This document shows, one piece after another, positions 22,424-35,050 of a stretch of DNA of 64,000 bases. The stretch's first letter is position 1. Each line of letters begins with the position of its first letter. The position numbers were made by a program, and so were the translations under genes. The notes below the pieces were generated by a model. That model did no database searches. It worked only from the letters and a program-made list of their open reading frames with translations, and was not told the DNA's origin. The stretch comes from Euonymus europaeus. Taxonomy: Eukaryota; Streptophyta; Magnoliopsida; Celastrales; Celastraceae. The DNA is taken from assembly GCA_963580455.1 (NCBI GenBank), contig OY756967.1, positions 22,428,022 through 22,492,021 on the forward strand, written 5' to 3'.

Positions 22424-24559
22424 GACTAGCTAGAAAATTAATTAGAAATTAAGAGATATCTCCATCTCTTAAGTCTTTCTCATGTTCATAAATGTGTTCA
22501 ATTTGATTGGTCAACAAAAGGGAACTGGTAACAAATTTTCTTCCAATATATATATTCTCTTATAGAGAAAGGCAACGGACCCATTTTGAACAAGAAAAGT
22601 CATATTTAGAGGAAACAATGGAGGCTTCACTTTGACTATTTCAAGACCCTCTACTAATTAATTATTTGGAGTTAATTTTTTCTTCCATCAATTGAGGCTC
22701 GCCTGTCCATACACCTCCTAATATTACACTAATATACGCAGGGGGGACATTTATAATTATAAATATATTATATCAAAAAAGTTAGTGGGGGTAATATATA
22801 AATTAAAAAAAAAAGAAATGGAATATAATGTGGCGCCGGGCCTTTATGTCCCATCCTAGGTTTGTTTATCTTTGGCATTATTTTATATATTTTATTTTAC
22901 ATTTAAGACCTGCACATCCGAGCTACCCAGGTAACGCCAAATTTTTAGTATTTATTTTTGAATCTAAATATTTTAAAAAACATATTTATTTGGAATTCCT
23001 TTCCATGCTAAAAAAAAGGTTCAAACTAAAAGTGAAATCGTAAAATTAAAATTTCCCTCCTTTGGATTCTTTCTAATATCGATAATTAAATCGTTGTTTA
23101 CTCCGTCATCTCACGCACGTGACCACCGGTGGTATTAATTATGAACAGCACGTGATGATCATCCTCATACATAGTTCGTTTACAGTTAAAGTAAGGTTGT
23201 TGATATGATATCTCCTCTTCTTTTAATTATTTTCCTTAATTTAATGTAGTGTCAACGGCATTTTAGAGTAGTTTCTTCACGAACCAATGAAGATGACAGA
23301 GATAGTGGTGGAATTCATGCTTGTGATGATTTTATTTTTATAATTGCTTTTAATATATGTTACTAAATCATTTATATTTCGCAATAAATAATGAAATTGG
23401 CGGGCATGTCATGTGGTGGTAATCATTATGGTCATTACAATGGACATCACATAATCAATAATTCTAATGATTGTTTTAATAAATGAATAAATATATATAT
23501 AAATTCTCTTTATTTATTAATTAATTTATTAATATCCAACAAAGTTACTTGGGCGATATAAAAGATGGGGACATGAAGTATCATTAGAGGGTCACTTTAA
23601 CCAACATACCATGCAATAATACCATAATTAACCGGTATATTTTATTACCATATTATGTAGTAATGAGCATATTATACGGGACCCATCTCCCCTATTGTGA
23701 AATCAAGGCCCCACATTATCGTATTTGTAGTGGCTTCTCAGTTAATTAAACATGCAGTAAATATTCATAACACAGAATAGATGTGTTTGCCAACATGGTT
23801 AACACAATACTATATATATATACATGGTGACCAATATAGTGGTAATAATAAGTTTGAACCCATTATATGCATACAAGCTAACCCAATGTGCTTCTTCTAT
23901 AAGAACCAGAAATGCCTTTTCCTTTAATTGTTTATTTATTGAGGGATTATGCTGAAAGAGTTTAATCAAAGATTCAAAGGTGTCTAAAGTTGTAACGAAC
24001 TCAGTAAAAAAGTGGGTGTTCTATTAAAGAATGTAACCAATTTCTTTCTACGACAGTTAAGATTTAATTGATTCTTTAAAAAGCAATTTCTCTGGTAAGT
24101 TATATATGTTATTCCTTTGACTCCCACACTTTTAAGTTTTAACTTCAAATTAAGTTTTGTCCCCCCTTTTTCAAAGACTTAGAGACGGTATAAGTTTATC
24201 ATTTGAACGATCGATACAGTCTAACTTGGGCCGTCATGCTCGCAGATATAGAATTTGCTCATCTAATGTTGGTTTAAGTTAGGTCGAAGCACAGGGCGTG
24301 ATTACAAATGTATTGTTTTTAATGAGAATCAAACTCATAACTTTCATGAATAGGAGATTCCCAAAAAAATTATTTTAAAAAAAACTCAGCTCAGAAAGCC
24401 ATTTTATGTAGTGGTAATTGAAATAAAGGTGCTTGAGAAAGAAAAAAAAGAAATTGTGTCAAGTGAATCAAGCACAAGCACGGAGTTTTCTTAGAGTCTC
24501 AAACATCGATAGCTCTAATGTTTTTTGGATTGAGTCATGACTATATCATTAATGTCAAG

Positions 24560-24745
24560 CCGCCAAACTTAAATTTTCCATATTTGTCATAGACCGCAAC
24601 CCACTAACAAGGCTCCACAAGCACGCAGGCCTAAACTCATGCACAAATGGCCATAAAAAATTGCTCACGCTGAAATTCGAATTTTGAACGCACAAATTGT
24701 AGCGCCTAACTAGAAGGACTTACCAACAAACCACTTCCTCGTGCT
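24560..24745 (-). mobile_element. Possible tRNA-derived SINE
   Basis: On the minus strand, TTGGTAAGTCCTT resembles a pol III A-box head, and about 40 bp on TTCAAAATTCGAATTTC resembles a degraded B box, as in plant SINEs. No clean tail or target duplication was found. This is a weak call. Confidence 0.25.
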
Positions 24746-27314
24746 TTGTAACTTATATGTCGTTAACTTATATCTCAAATGTTTACTTTGCTTATATTTT
24801 GTAGATCTTGGCGTATTTAAACTAGCTTAGTGAGTTAATAATGGATCGGAACCCTAGATGCTGCCTTGATCAAGCTAAGATAGAAGGTCATGTCACCGAC
24901 GCATGCACGTAGAACAAGCAAACTAAGATTAATTGATATCTCTGTGCCCATGTGACTGATTTCATATGTATACCCTAACCCTACAAAAGATTAGGATAAT
25001 ATGCATGAATATGGTGATTTGATTTTGCGGATCTAACATCAAAATCTGATTTAACATGCTAACTATACAACTTCAATTCAAATCAAATCAACTTCATTCT
25101 CCACACGTACACTTACTTGGAATAAACCACACAGATACAATATTATCTGTACAACACTACATACCCAAAGATTTAAGAACAGATAACCCAATGGATTGGC
25201 CGAATTAAGTCCACTAAAGTGGGGCCTAATGCATGTCGGGGCCTAGAAAAGAAGGAGAAAAAAAAATCATGGATGCCAACCTATATTTTATTAACCGTGT
25301 GGGGCCTAGTAACTACGAAGATCTTGAAAGGGGAATCAAAATTGTGGTCTTTTTAATTAGTTGGGTCGTCCAATCTCTAATCATATCATCATCTTCTTTG
25401 GAATCCCAAGTGCCAATCGCTCTCTAAAACTCTCCATTCTCTTCTCTAACCCTATTAATATTATATTATGGATTTATTAGTGTCTGAGAATACTAACGTA
25501 GCGTAGTCCGCAATCACATTTAATGGGAAAAAATTCAAGTTATTTTTTTAATCATAATTTAGACTTAAGAGGCTACGGTTTGGTAGCTTTGGTTGAATCA
25601 TTTGATGGCTGTTTTTTTGTTTTTATTTATTTTTATATATTTGGACAAGACAAATAGATATTGGGAGGATGACCTCATCGTTTATATTTTTCATTTACTT
25701 CAAAAATATTTAGGTATAATAATGCTGTTGCTTTTGATTCCTAAACGCGTTTTTGTTACTAATGACTTCACATGTGAGTGGTTGATTTGTAGTTATAGTT
25801 AGTTGGATTATGACAAGTGTCCTAATTTGATTATATTAGGGTCTGTTTGTTTATTGGGATTGGTGGGTGTAACTTATTAATATTATAATCAAGCTTTATT
25901 TTATTATCATATTCAAATCTTCTCCTCGATATGCTAAGGAGTGTTTGATATGGACAATCATTTGAGTGGGATGCAAAAAAATTGTTCGTGAAAAAATTCG
26001 CAAAAATAGAGGGGGCGTTATTTTGACATTAATTACATGTGGAATGATGTATTCCCATCAAATTGAGATGAAATGAGAATGAAGATAACGACTTAAATGA
26101 CAATAAAAATTTCATTCTACCAAAAAATAGCATACCAAATGATGGAATACGATGAAATCATCCCTACTGTATGTCTATTCTTATAATCAAACGTCACCTT
26201 AATCTTTTAAGGGATTGAAGGGGTACATAAGCCTATTCTCACACAAGGAATAAAAATAATGATCACACTAATTTGGGTCTGTAGCGAAGTTAACATCAAG
26301 CCTAAACAACGATTGGAAAATCTAATCAAAATTCTGGTGGGCTCCACACGGTTTTGTACGTGCTACTAAATTGAATTCTAGGGGTATCTATCTAGACACA
26401 AGACAGGACAAACTCGTGAAAGCTCAACTCACATGGCAGGTGCTTCTAGGGCCCACTGGACCTCTTTCTTCTTTTGGGCTGGGCCCAGTAAAACAGCCCA
26501 TTGAAACTATCGAAGAAAGATCTCGTTAGATTATCTTGTCCTTGAGGTGATTTACTGATTTCTCGTGTTTATTCCAACCAAGAGAATCAAAATGAATAAA
26601 TTAAAGAGAAGAAGACATAAAGTTCTTAGTTAATTCGAATACTTCAAATCATGCCACTTCTTTAAGTAACAAAGCTTGATATTGTTTTTGCTTGCAAGAA
26701 ACCTCGAGGAAAGACAACACAACAATAGCTACAAAATGTGAGCGTGACATATTTCAGATTCTTTCTCTGTAATTAGTCACAATAACATAATCATTCATAC
26801 TTCTTGCACCAAACTTAGCTGTTATGATCTATCCGATGTGTGACAAGGTGTGTGTGCATATGCTTTCTGCATTCATATAGCTAATAATCGTTCGAGGCCA
26901 GATTTTGTAGGGCTGGACGTGGTCACAGCCGAGCGCTCACACATCAAAGGAATTGTCTCTCGTGGTCTGGAACCTCAGCAGAGGACCATTGGGCCTAGAC
27001 CCAATTGGATTGTTGTGCTGTGGCGGGTTCTTGTAGGTCGAGGGCCTATAAGATTTTGTCAAAAAAAAATGGGAATAAATCATTCGCCCATGCTCGAATT
27101 CTGAGGCTTCTCTGTTGCGAGTTTGGCTTGAAGTGTAGAGGCAGGCCACAATGACAAGAGACATAGCATAAACCATTTATCTTAAACAAAATCACTATCT
27201 TTGCATAAAATCAACACAATCAATGTTTTTACAATGATACAGAATAATAACACACTGACACCAACTGCTGGGTACAAACTCATTTTTTCCAAGTTCGCGT
27301 AAGAGATTATCTGA

Positions 27315-29125
27315 TCACTCTTTTCTCCTTAATTTTATGTTCCTGGGAACTTCTTTGTAGGATTGCACCTTTCCTACAGCTGCACGCATTGTTCTTCCGG
27401 TTGAAGATCTCCGCGCTACATTCATTTCAGTTCCAGACTCACTAGCATCTTCTTTTTTAGCAGACGAAACCATCGGAGTTGAACAGTCTTCATGCTTTGG
27501 ATCATCAACTGACTGAGAGACTGAAAATTTAACATCTTCAATCTCAAACAAGTTCTCCGAGGGTTCCCGCTCTTGGGATTTAAACCTGGCAGATTGCCTT
27601 CTCAAACAATGCCTGTATTGGGAAAAAAGCCCAGTTGGTCATACAAAATAAAACCATCATGAGTTTTTCAATTTAGCAAAACTCCATCTATGCTTTGTTT
27701 TCATATACCAAGTAAAGCCCTTGTTTGGGTGCAGCACTATACATTAGAAATTGCATTATATAGTTTGCATCAACTAACCTTTTGCTTGGAACATTCTCTT
27801 TTCCTTGTGTTGTTGTAGAAGAGCCCATAGCTGCAAGTAATTAACAAGGTCACACATTTTTTAACACATGATAAGGTCTTGGCTTAGTATAAAACGGCTC
27901 TCAGATTTAATGAGCATCTTAGGTTGAAATGATTACAATGCCTTCTCCCGTTGCGTCTACTACTGCTGCGATTACACAGTTTAACCTCATCGTTAGCTTT
28001 ATGTAGCTGCTCCTTCGTCCCTCTCTCTTGTTCCTTGAGACAAAAATATATTATATCAGCCAGGAATTAGACAAAAAATAAAACAAAAGAAGAACTTATT
28101 TCTTGAAATAAAGTTCAGTCTAGTAAAGGTGACCTCTATTTCCAAGTTTTTGGACTTGAGTAAAGCATCCTTGCACACAAGTTCGTGTTGCAATGCCTTC
28201 ACCTGAAATAAGAAACAAGAAAATTTGTTCAGACAAACAATGGAAATACAACTCCACAAGTCAAAACCAGACAGGTGAGAATTAGAAGACAAGTGCATAC
28301 CCTTTCTCGTCCTAAATTAAGCTCCTGACAAACCAACCAACACAGTTAATGACACTGGCCAATGGATAGCTATAGATAGATAATTAGACTAATGAATATT
28401 CACAAAACACTCTTACAGCTAACATGTGGCTGTTTGATTGAGCAAGATTCCAGTTCTGCAACTGCAATTTCTGAAAATTAATCCGCAGGTTTTGCAACTC
28501 GGTTCCACTCAATTCGATTATTTTACTGTCAAATCTTCGTTAAGAAATCCCCAATCCATCGTAAACTTCCAAATGAAATATATCCTTAAACTTCCAAATG
28601 AAATATATCCTTACTGTTCATATCAGCCGAATTTTTTATCCGGAAACCAAACCCCAAACCCCACGGCATCCTTCTTACTTAAACAAATTTCAAAATTCCA
28701 TGTTCCGAATAGTTGGAAGCTATAGTTGGAAGGTAACTTTCAATTAACTTTCGGAACGACCAAAAGGAAAGCATTCAAGCAGATGAAATAAACAAAAATA
28801 ATAATAGAGCAATCAAAGGATACTTCCTCTCCTCAATAAGCTTCATCAATGCCATATTTTCCTGTTTCACAAGAAATTCCCACTAAGCTAGTGCAACAAA
28901 GACATTAAGAATTGAATAACGGCATCACTTATGCAAAGAATGGCCGATTTGACTAGTGCCAAGATAAGATTATACCTTAAGAAGTTGGTTGATGTAGTCT
29001 TCAGAACTCGACAGAATCTGCGGTTGCTTTTTCTCAAGCATTACCAACTTGGGTTGTGACTGCAAGTTGGTTATGTCAGAGAGCCTCTTCTTCATTATAC
29101 TCCCAAAAGAAGCTCTCTTCGCCAT
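27315..29125 (-). CDS. SGO1: Shugoshin (centromeric cohesion protector)
   Basis: Eight exons: 28976-29125, 28824-28861, 28417-28525, 28301-28324, 28134-28202, 27937-28033, 27779-27830 and 27315-27612. They join in frame to 837 nt, 278 aa. Shugoshin recruits PP2A to centromeres and protects cohesin in meiosis. The N-terminus (MAKRASFGSIMKKRLSDITN) is the plant shugoshin start. The conserved coiled coil (ENMALMKLIEERNKIIELS, LRINFQKLQLQNWNLAQSN, VKALQHELVCKDALLKSKN) occupies about residues 51-130. A basic C-terminal box (TGRTMRAAVGKVQSYKEVPR) marks the shugoshin C-terminal domain. RRQSARFKSQEREPSENLFE in the last exon is also conserved. The exon 6 acceptor (CAAG at 28033/28034) is the least certain boundary. 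Confidence 0.92.
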
Positions 29126-30325
29126 TCTTTCACCTTCCATGCGTTGCGATTTTGGTATAAGAAACAGAAAGGATCCTCAATCGAACTAAAGAGCCCTAAT
29201 AGTAGAATGAGGCAACAAACATAAAAGAACCAAAAGAGGGATCAGATTTTAACATCTAAACCTAACTATGTGGACACATTCAAATTGCTAAAAGATCAAT
29301 TAAAGCCCCTATCTTTTCTGATTCGAAGGCTCGCTCTGTAATTCGGTTGTATGAACAGTGAAGCGACAGTTGGATTCTCAGAGGAATAAAAGAATACAAA
29401 AAAGAGAATGAAAAGAAAAAGAATGAAAGAGAGAAAATCAAAGAAGGAAAGGAAAATTAAGGTGCGAGGTTCAGGCATTCTCAAACAACAAAAAAGCTAG
29501 AGGTTCGGTACTCTAACGGCTTTCCGAAGCAACTTCTTATACGAACCTAATTTTAAATTTCAAAAAGAGAGGTTCGGGAATTCACAATAACAAAAAAAAA
29601 GTTCGAGGTTCGGTGCTAAACCACTCTCCGAAGCAACTTCTTGTACGAACCTAATTTTAAATTTCCTAACCGTCCAACCCTGGTAGTCCAACGATCCAAT
29701 CCCCACTATTATATTTCTGAAATGGTTGAGACTGTAAATTAGTTGAAATTACCCAAAATTCATTATTTTGTGTTATTAAAATTTACGGATTTAAGATTTA
29801 GTGATTAGGATTTAAAATTTATGATTTAAAATTTAGAGTAAGATTTTTATAGTTTATAATTTGAAATTTAGTGATTAGGGTATACTATTTAGATTAATTT
29901 TTTTTAAAAAAAATTAATCATATGATAACATTATAATCATTAAAATACTAATCAGTCAAATCTCAGAGTAATGCTTTCCCCTTTCCAATCAATCCGTCCA
30001 AAAGACAAAAAGGCAAAAACTGGTGATATATAGTGTATAAATTATTCAAAGCTACCAGTCTCGGAGATAGTAGAAGATAAATGATGAAGCATCCTACTTT
30101 GTTGTATCATTCAACCAAACATGCATTTTATATACAACTCAAGTCAAAAGTTAGATAAACCAAATTAAAGTACTATTGACTTCTCCTATCTCAGATCTTT
30201 GCTTTAAGCAGATATCTGAGAAAATGTTTATTGAATATACAGCAGGAGATATTAGACAAATTGCACCCATGAAGTTGTTTCCATAACCAAATCTGCGCCT
30301 TTTCCACCCACCCACCCACAAAATT
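29126..30325. other. Shugoshin upstream region and flank of the MFS gene
   Basis: Head region of the shugoshin gene, with a two-copy tandem repeat at 29461-29665. The rest is AT-rich. The right end is probably the 3' UTR of the MFS gene. No further gene seen. Confidence 0.5.
29461..29665. repeat. Two-copy tandem repeat, unit about 100 bp, upstream of shugoshin
   Basis: Units 29461-29561 and 29567-29665 share GAGGTTCGG, CCGAAGCAACTTCTT and ACGAACCTAATTTTAAATTT in the same order with small differences. GAGGTTCGG and the GTACGAACC-like end are partly inverted, so each unit could fold. Confidence 0.8.
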
Positions 30326-32047
30326 CTAGCCTAAATTTCTTGCATCTGCATCAACACTCTCTCTAAACTTCTCATAGATGTCACTTTTGTAAAATTTTCT
30401 TGTCCTTATCACAAGAACTAGCGAGGTTAAAGCACCAAAAAATGTACCACCAGCCAGAATTGCAAATGAATTCCTATAACACTGAGTTCCAATACAAACC
30501 AACTCTTTCACATCCGACCTGGTCAATCCCTTCTTCACAAGCTCCTCCAATGCCTGCCGATCATAAAGCATCCCTGTGATCTTCACATTAAGTATGTAAG
30601 ACCCAAGAGGACTAGCAAGCTGTCCACAATTGAACAATGTGGAGTAGTATTTGAGCCCGAACAGCTCTGAAATGATGGCGAAAAGCAATGGCAATTGTGC
30701 ACCAAATGTGAAACCGGTGATAATGGATGCAACATAGAGCGAGCCCGGGAAAGGGAACGCGATGATGAGGTAACCAAGAGAAGCTAAAAGGAGAACAATT
30801 GTCATCATCAATGGCCTTGGCATTTTGTACTTGGCAAGCAAGATTTCAGAGACAAACCCAGAAAATACTCTCCCAAAATAATTGTATATGCTCACCAGTG
30901 ACACAAATGAGCTCACAGTTCTCTGCGGATACCCCAATGATTCACCAATTTGACCCAAATTGTCCACAGCAGTCAAGCTTGAGCCGAGTCCAAATAGTGT
31001 TGCCACAAAGAGAATTATCATGTCTAGGCTTAATAGTGCTTGCAAGATGGTGTAGTCCTCACCTCTTGGTGGCTTGTTACATATGCCCGTCCAACAAGAC
31101 ACTGAGGGCTTTTTCTCTTCGGGTTCTGGGTTTGTAATCTCCTTCTCTTTCAACTCAACTTCTACTGGCTTCTCAACTCTTATTTCTCTAGGAGGCTGGT
31201 TCTTTATATTCCAGAGGACTAATTCTTCTCTAATGGAAATAAAGAGTGGAACAAATAGCAGAAAACAACAAATACTTGCACTTGTAGCATAGGCCCAATG
31301 AGGAAAAACAACCTGCTTTTGTGCTATATTCATACCCATCAGAAACAAAGCAAGAACAATTGACCCATAGAGGAATCGATAGAACACGTTAAGCTCATTA
31401 GGTTGCCTCTCAACCTTCATAGTTCGGACAGTGTACACAAACACCACCGACAACGCTGCCGGAAGCCAGGCGATTAGAAGAATCAGAGACTTGGAATCGT
31501 TTCCATAGATGGCCAAATAAAGCTGTGTCATCACAGCCCCACTAAGCCCAACAAAACCCTTCAATAGCCCCAACATAACTCCTCTACTTTCTGGGAAATT
31601 CTTTACACAAGTTACAAGCGCACCTGTATTGGCGAAATTCTGTGAATTTGCTCCAATGCAAATGTAAGCACACATGTGCCACACTTTAGGTTTCGCAATT
31701 TTGCCTGCTACGGCCAACCAAATCATGAAATACCCTAAAAAGTTCATGGCAGAGCCTACAAGAAGCACAAACCATGTGGGTGTCACTTCGGCTAGAAGAC
31801 CAGAGAGGACGCCAACATTTGCACCAAGGTCCTTGAAGAATCCGAGCAAATTGAGAGTTGTTTGGTCATACCCTAGAGTGGCTTTGATTTCCTTCGAATA
31901 GATGCCAAATAAATATGTAGCGCCAGCCCCCGCCATGATAAGAAAGGAAGCGAAAACAGAGAACCATCTGCCTCGGAGGATGTGAAGAACCACACCACTT
32001 GCCCCACCACCGCCGTGAATGGCCGAGGTCATTGATGTCCCACCCAT
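30326..32047 (-). CDS. NFD4-like nodulin/MFS membrane transporter
   Basis: A single uninterrupted 573-aa frame. The start was chosen at MGGTSMTSAIHGG (32047); the frame stays open upstream, but the residues there do not fit the family and probably read the 5' UTR. The N-terminal half is a Nodulin-like domain (RGRWFSVFASFLIMAGAG at about residue 27, LGFFKDLGANVG, GANSQNFANTGALVTCVKNF). The C-terminal half is an MFS-type domain (EDYTILQALLSLDM, GLGSSLTAVDNLGQIGESLG, YFGRVFSGFVSE, LFGLKYYSTLFNCGQLASP). About 12 hydrophobic segments fit a polytopic transporter. The hydrophilic loop between the halves is Lys/Glu-rich. Substrates of this plant group are mostly unknown. Its close Arabidopsis relative is, from memory, At2g28120, two genes from FRA8. 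Confidence 0.93.
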   Translation of the reverse strand: MGGTSMTSAIHGGGGASGVVLHILRGRWFSVFASFLIMAGAGATYLFGIYSKEIKATLGYDQTTLNLLGFFKDLGANVGVLSGLLAEVTPTWFVLLVGSAMNFLGYFMIWLAVAGKIAKPKVWHMCAYICIGANSQNFANTGALVTCVKNFPESRGVMLGLLKGFVGLSGAVMTQLYLAIYGNDSKSLILLIAWLPAALSVVFVYTVRTMKVERQPNELNVFYRFLYGSIVLALFLMGMNIAQKQVVFPHWAYATSASICCFLLFVPLFISIREELVLWNIKNQPPREIRVEKPVEVELKEKEITNPEPEEKKPSVSCWTGICNKPPRGEDYTILQALLSLDMIILFVATLFGLGSSLTAVDNLGQIGESLGYPQRTVSSFVSLVSIYNYFGRVFSGFVSEILLAKYKMPRPLMMTIVLLLASLGYLIIAFPFPGSLYVASIITGFTFGAQLPLLFAIISELFGLKYYSTLFNCGQLASPLGSYILNVKITGMLYDRQALEELVKKGLTRSDVKELVCIGTQCYRNSFAILAGGTFFGALTSLVLVIRTRKFYKSDIYEKFRESVDADARNLG

Positions 32048-33299
32048 ATCACCTAAACTTATTGAATTGTCAAAGCATAGGATACGAACCTGCATATGGG
32101 TTCGGAAGATAAAAGTGAGATCCTCGAGACTATACAGAGATGATTTTGGGGAAAATTTTGAATTGGAAGAGACGTGAGAAGATACAATGCGACATGTAAC
32201 TAAAGAGGGATTAAAGAAAAGAAAAAAAGAAGGGACAAGGGCATTGCGGTAACAAAAATAAAACATGTAAACATGGAAAATTATTCTGTTTAGTAAGTAT
32301 GATAGTAGCTTTAATAAATATGAGAGTAACGAATAGCGATTTTGATTGGTCATGGGAGTAACAATTTTGAATAATTTTAAAAGTGACCTTTAAACAATCG
32401 AGCTAAGTGCTTGAGAAATTATTAAGACACCGATTGAGAAGGTTTTTAAAATTATTAAATTACTATAACGAGGATAAAAAAACAATAAATTTCAAAAAAA
32501 AATTAAATACCTTATTTAGGGTGTTTTAAAAACTGGTCAAGTTAACATTACATTACTTTTGAAGGGTCTCAAACCAATGTCCCTAAAATGTAAACAAATA
32601 AGAACTTTTAAAACCCTGAATCTTCAATCACTTAAAAAAAACTCTTATTTTGAATCATTTTCGATCTCTCAAATAGAGCCTAAGACTCGAGGCTCGTTTG
32701 TGTGAGCTAATACGCGGTTGTCGAGGATAGACTAACTGAAAAGTAAAAACCTTATCATACCCAGTTAACTAATTTGTTTTTGATCTTGGTCCCTGCAGGT
32801 GGACTATGACAAGTTTGCTTAGGGCGAGGAGGAGAAGTAAAAAAACACAGCATGGTAGGTTTTGAATTGAAATCGATGATTAGTAATGAATGACTGAATT
32901 ACAATCATCAAAAGGTTTGGAATGTAGGTTGTATGCGGGCAAGGCAATAACCTAGCACGGGATGACGATGACGATTCATGATTGCCTTTGAACAGAAATA
33001 AAGAGGATTTAATGGGTTTTTGGAGCAGTCGATATCATATGTGGCAGCCACATTTGATGAATGCTAATATATTCTCATACCAATAAGAGTCACAAATTCA
33101 TATAAAGAGTGTAAAAAACCCAAGCCCAAGCCCATTTAAGCTACGACATAATAGATGAAGCCCAATTTTAGTATTTTCGTCATTACAAATTTAGTCTCAA
33201 TTGTCCAACAATCCTAAGCAACTTGTAAGATTCATTTTGCCAATCACTTATTGAGAAGACAAATAAATACACTTCACTTCTTTAACAGCACTCCCAACC

Positions 33300-33490
33300 A
33301 CATTACTGGATATTTCATTCGTATATTCTCCTCTTACTTGGACTAAAAACAGTAGTAAGTAAAAGCCAACACAAGACAAAGACACCTGCATATCGAACAT
33401 ACAAAGACGCAAAAGAAGATTGTCACCCTGAAAAAGAGAGAGAAGAAAACAGTTTCTCAATTCTCACTAGACTTCCCCTTTCATCCAGTT
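33300..33490 (-). repeat. Diverged duplicate segment, copy A
   Basis: Shares the order of several short blocks with 34890-35050: AACAGTAGT, GCAAAAGAA, AACAGTTT, TCAATTC and CTTTCATCCAG. On the minus strand copy A looks like intron-exon-intron (TTTTTCAG, about 40 bp, then CAG followed by GTGTCT), so both may come from one gene. I do not recognise the peptide. Confidence 0.5.
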
Positions 33491-33984
33491 TTGATATATA
33501 TATATATATGGATTATCATAGATACTGCTTGTGCACCATCAACCTTAAATGGAACAATTGGAGCATAATTTTGTTACAGATATGGGCTTCTCCATGTAAA
33601 ATAGTTGGACAAATTAAAGGGAAGATGGCTTTATGAAAAATATTTAGAAGTAGATGCTCTAAGAATTTTACGGATTATAATGATTATGAAATATTTTAAA
33701 CCACACGTCATTTGGGCTTTCTGGATTGTTTTTTAAAGTATCATGAGTCCAATGTGAGGGTCCAAACCCCGAAACCCGGGCCCATATAATCTCCGTTATA
33801 GTAAGTAGAAGCCCAATTTTGTTATGATTGGTGCGATACTTCGTTGGGTTTGGGGTATGGTAGAAGGTGAAGATTTGACCTCCACATTTGGTCAGAGGAG
33901 GAAATGAATTTAAGATAAGCTGAGTATGACCTTATTGAGAGGGGAAGAATAGAGAGGGATGAATGAGTTTAAAGATAAAATTTT

Positions 33985-34262
33985 GTATGTTTGGTTAATG
34001 TGAGAATGAACATGAGTTTTGGTTTGAATTGATTATAATATAGAAAAAAAATACTGTATTACCCTTCTTCTAATAAATTGATAAATTTATGTGATTTTAA
34101 TTGAATGATAAAATTATCATTTTTTTTAAAATGTGAGTTTGGCTACTCTTCCCTTGTGGAGAATAAGTGTCATGTCTTGTTTTATACAAATCAAACAAGA
34201 GAATGAGTTTTAACAAAGCTCAATTCCTTGTCTCACCCCCTATTCTCACCAACCAAACGTGG
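33985..34262. mobile_element. Possible MITE
   Basis: Ends carry an imperfect inverted repeat of about 20 bp: GTTTGGTTAATGTGAGAAT on the left and, on the opposite strand at the right, GTTTGGTTGGTGAGAAT. The interior is AT-rich and non-coding, about 280 bp. No clear target duplication. Confidence 0.35.
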
Positions 34263-34889
34263 GGTTAAGTCCCGAACTCTTGAGAGAGGATTTGGTGAGG
34301 GGAGAGTTGCGAGGTGTCACAAAAATTTTAGTAATTTTCAAGTATTGTTGTTGGGTGAAAATCTATGAAGCCCCTTTTTTTGGGTGTTCAAAATTTTTGG
34401 TTGTCGATAAGGGTTCACGAGGTGTTCCCTGAAAAAGAAATTATATTGTCCGCTTTGGGAACAATTTTGCACTGATTTACTCATCAACCTCACCTACTCG
34501 CTTGGCTCGGAAAATCAGACATGTTATGATTGTTATCTTAGGAGTAGTTTCATTCTTATCTATTACAACAACCTCTCTCGCTTCTCAAATAATGTGGGAT
34601 CATATAATCAACCCCTCCTAACCATCCTCACTTAAAATGTCAATTAGGGGTTTGCGAAATCTACCGCCTCTCCTCCCCTCGCGAGCCCATGAACCTCAGA
34701 AGGAATCACTGCCTCGAGCTAACGAGAGAATGAGCTTAGTTTAACGAAAATGATCCACTTTGTCTGGAGAATCTCTAGAAAAATCCAATATTCATAAATT
34801 TTGAACGGGGGCTAATCTTCTTAGAAAACCAGATAACATATTTAGCAATTTAATCTACTGAACTTTCGTTCATATCACGTGCCAGTATT

Positions 34890-35050
34890 ATGTCCTACTT
34901 AGACTAACAACAGTAGTTATATAGCAAACAAAAGACACCATATTGAAATTAATATAAAGCCGCAAAAGAACAATTGCCACACTCGAAGAAGAAGAAAAAC
35001 AGTTTTTCAATTCGCTGTGTTGAGTTCTCCTTTCATCCAGCTCTGAATCA
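34890..35050 (-). repeat. Diverged duplicate segment, copy B
   Basis: Partner of 33300-33490, similar over roughly 160 bp by eye. The possible exon is less well kept: the CAG before the donor-like GTGTCT is missing. Confidence 0.5.

Larger units (their letters stand above)
21176..27314. other. Gene-poor AT-rich intergenic region of about 6 kb
   Basis: I see no gene on either strand. It contains CT/GA simple repeats (about 21370-21385), a GGGA repeat (22403-22423), TA-rich tracts (22050-22075, 23810-23822) and a possible SINE (24560-24745). A block at about 26880-27090, less AT-rich and ending in an A9 run, may be a retroposon fragment. The left end is the DUF1635 upstream region. The right end is probably the shugoshin 3' UTR. 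Confidence 0.5.

Noticed and set aside
25840..26215. Possible transposon beginning GGGTCTGTTTG
   Set aside because: Ends resemble hAT-type sequences only loosely, and no matching inverted repeat was found.
26880..27090. GC-richer block ending in A9, possible retroposon
   Set aside because: No coding similarity, no pol III boxes and no target duplication could be fixed.
32790..32840. Acceptor followed by a short terminal-exon-like stretch (VDYDKFA, then a TAG, then GEEEK-stop)
   Set aside because: Too short to identify, has an internal stop, and no upstream exons were found.
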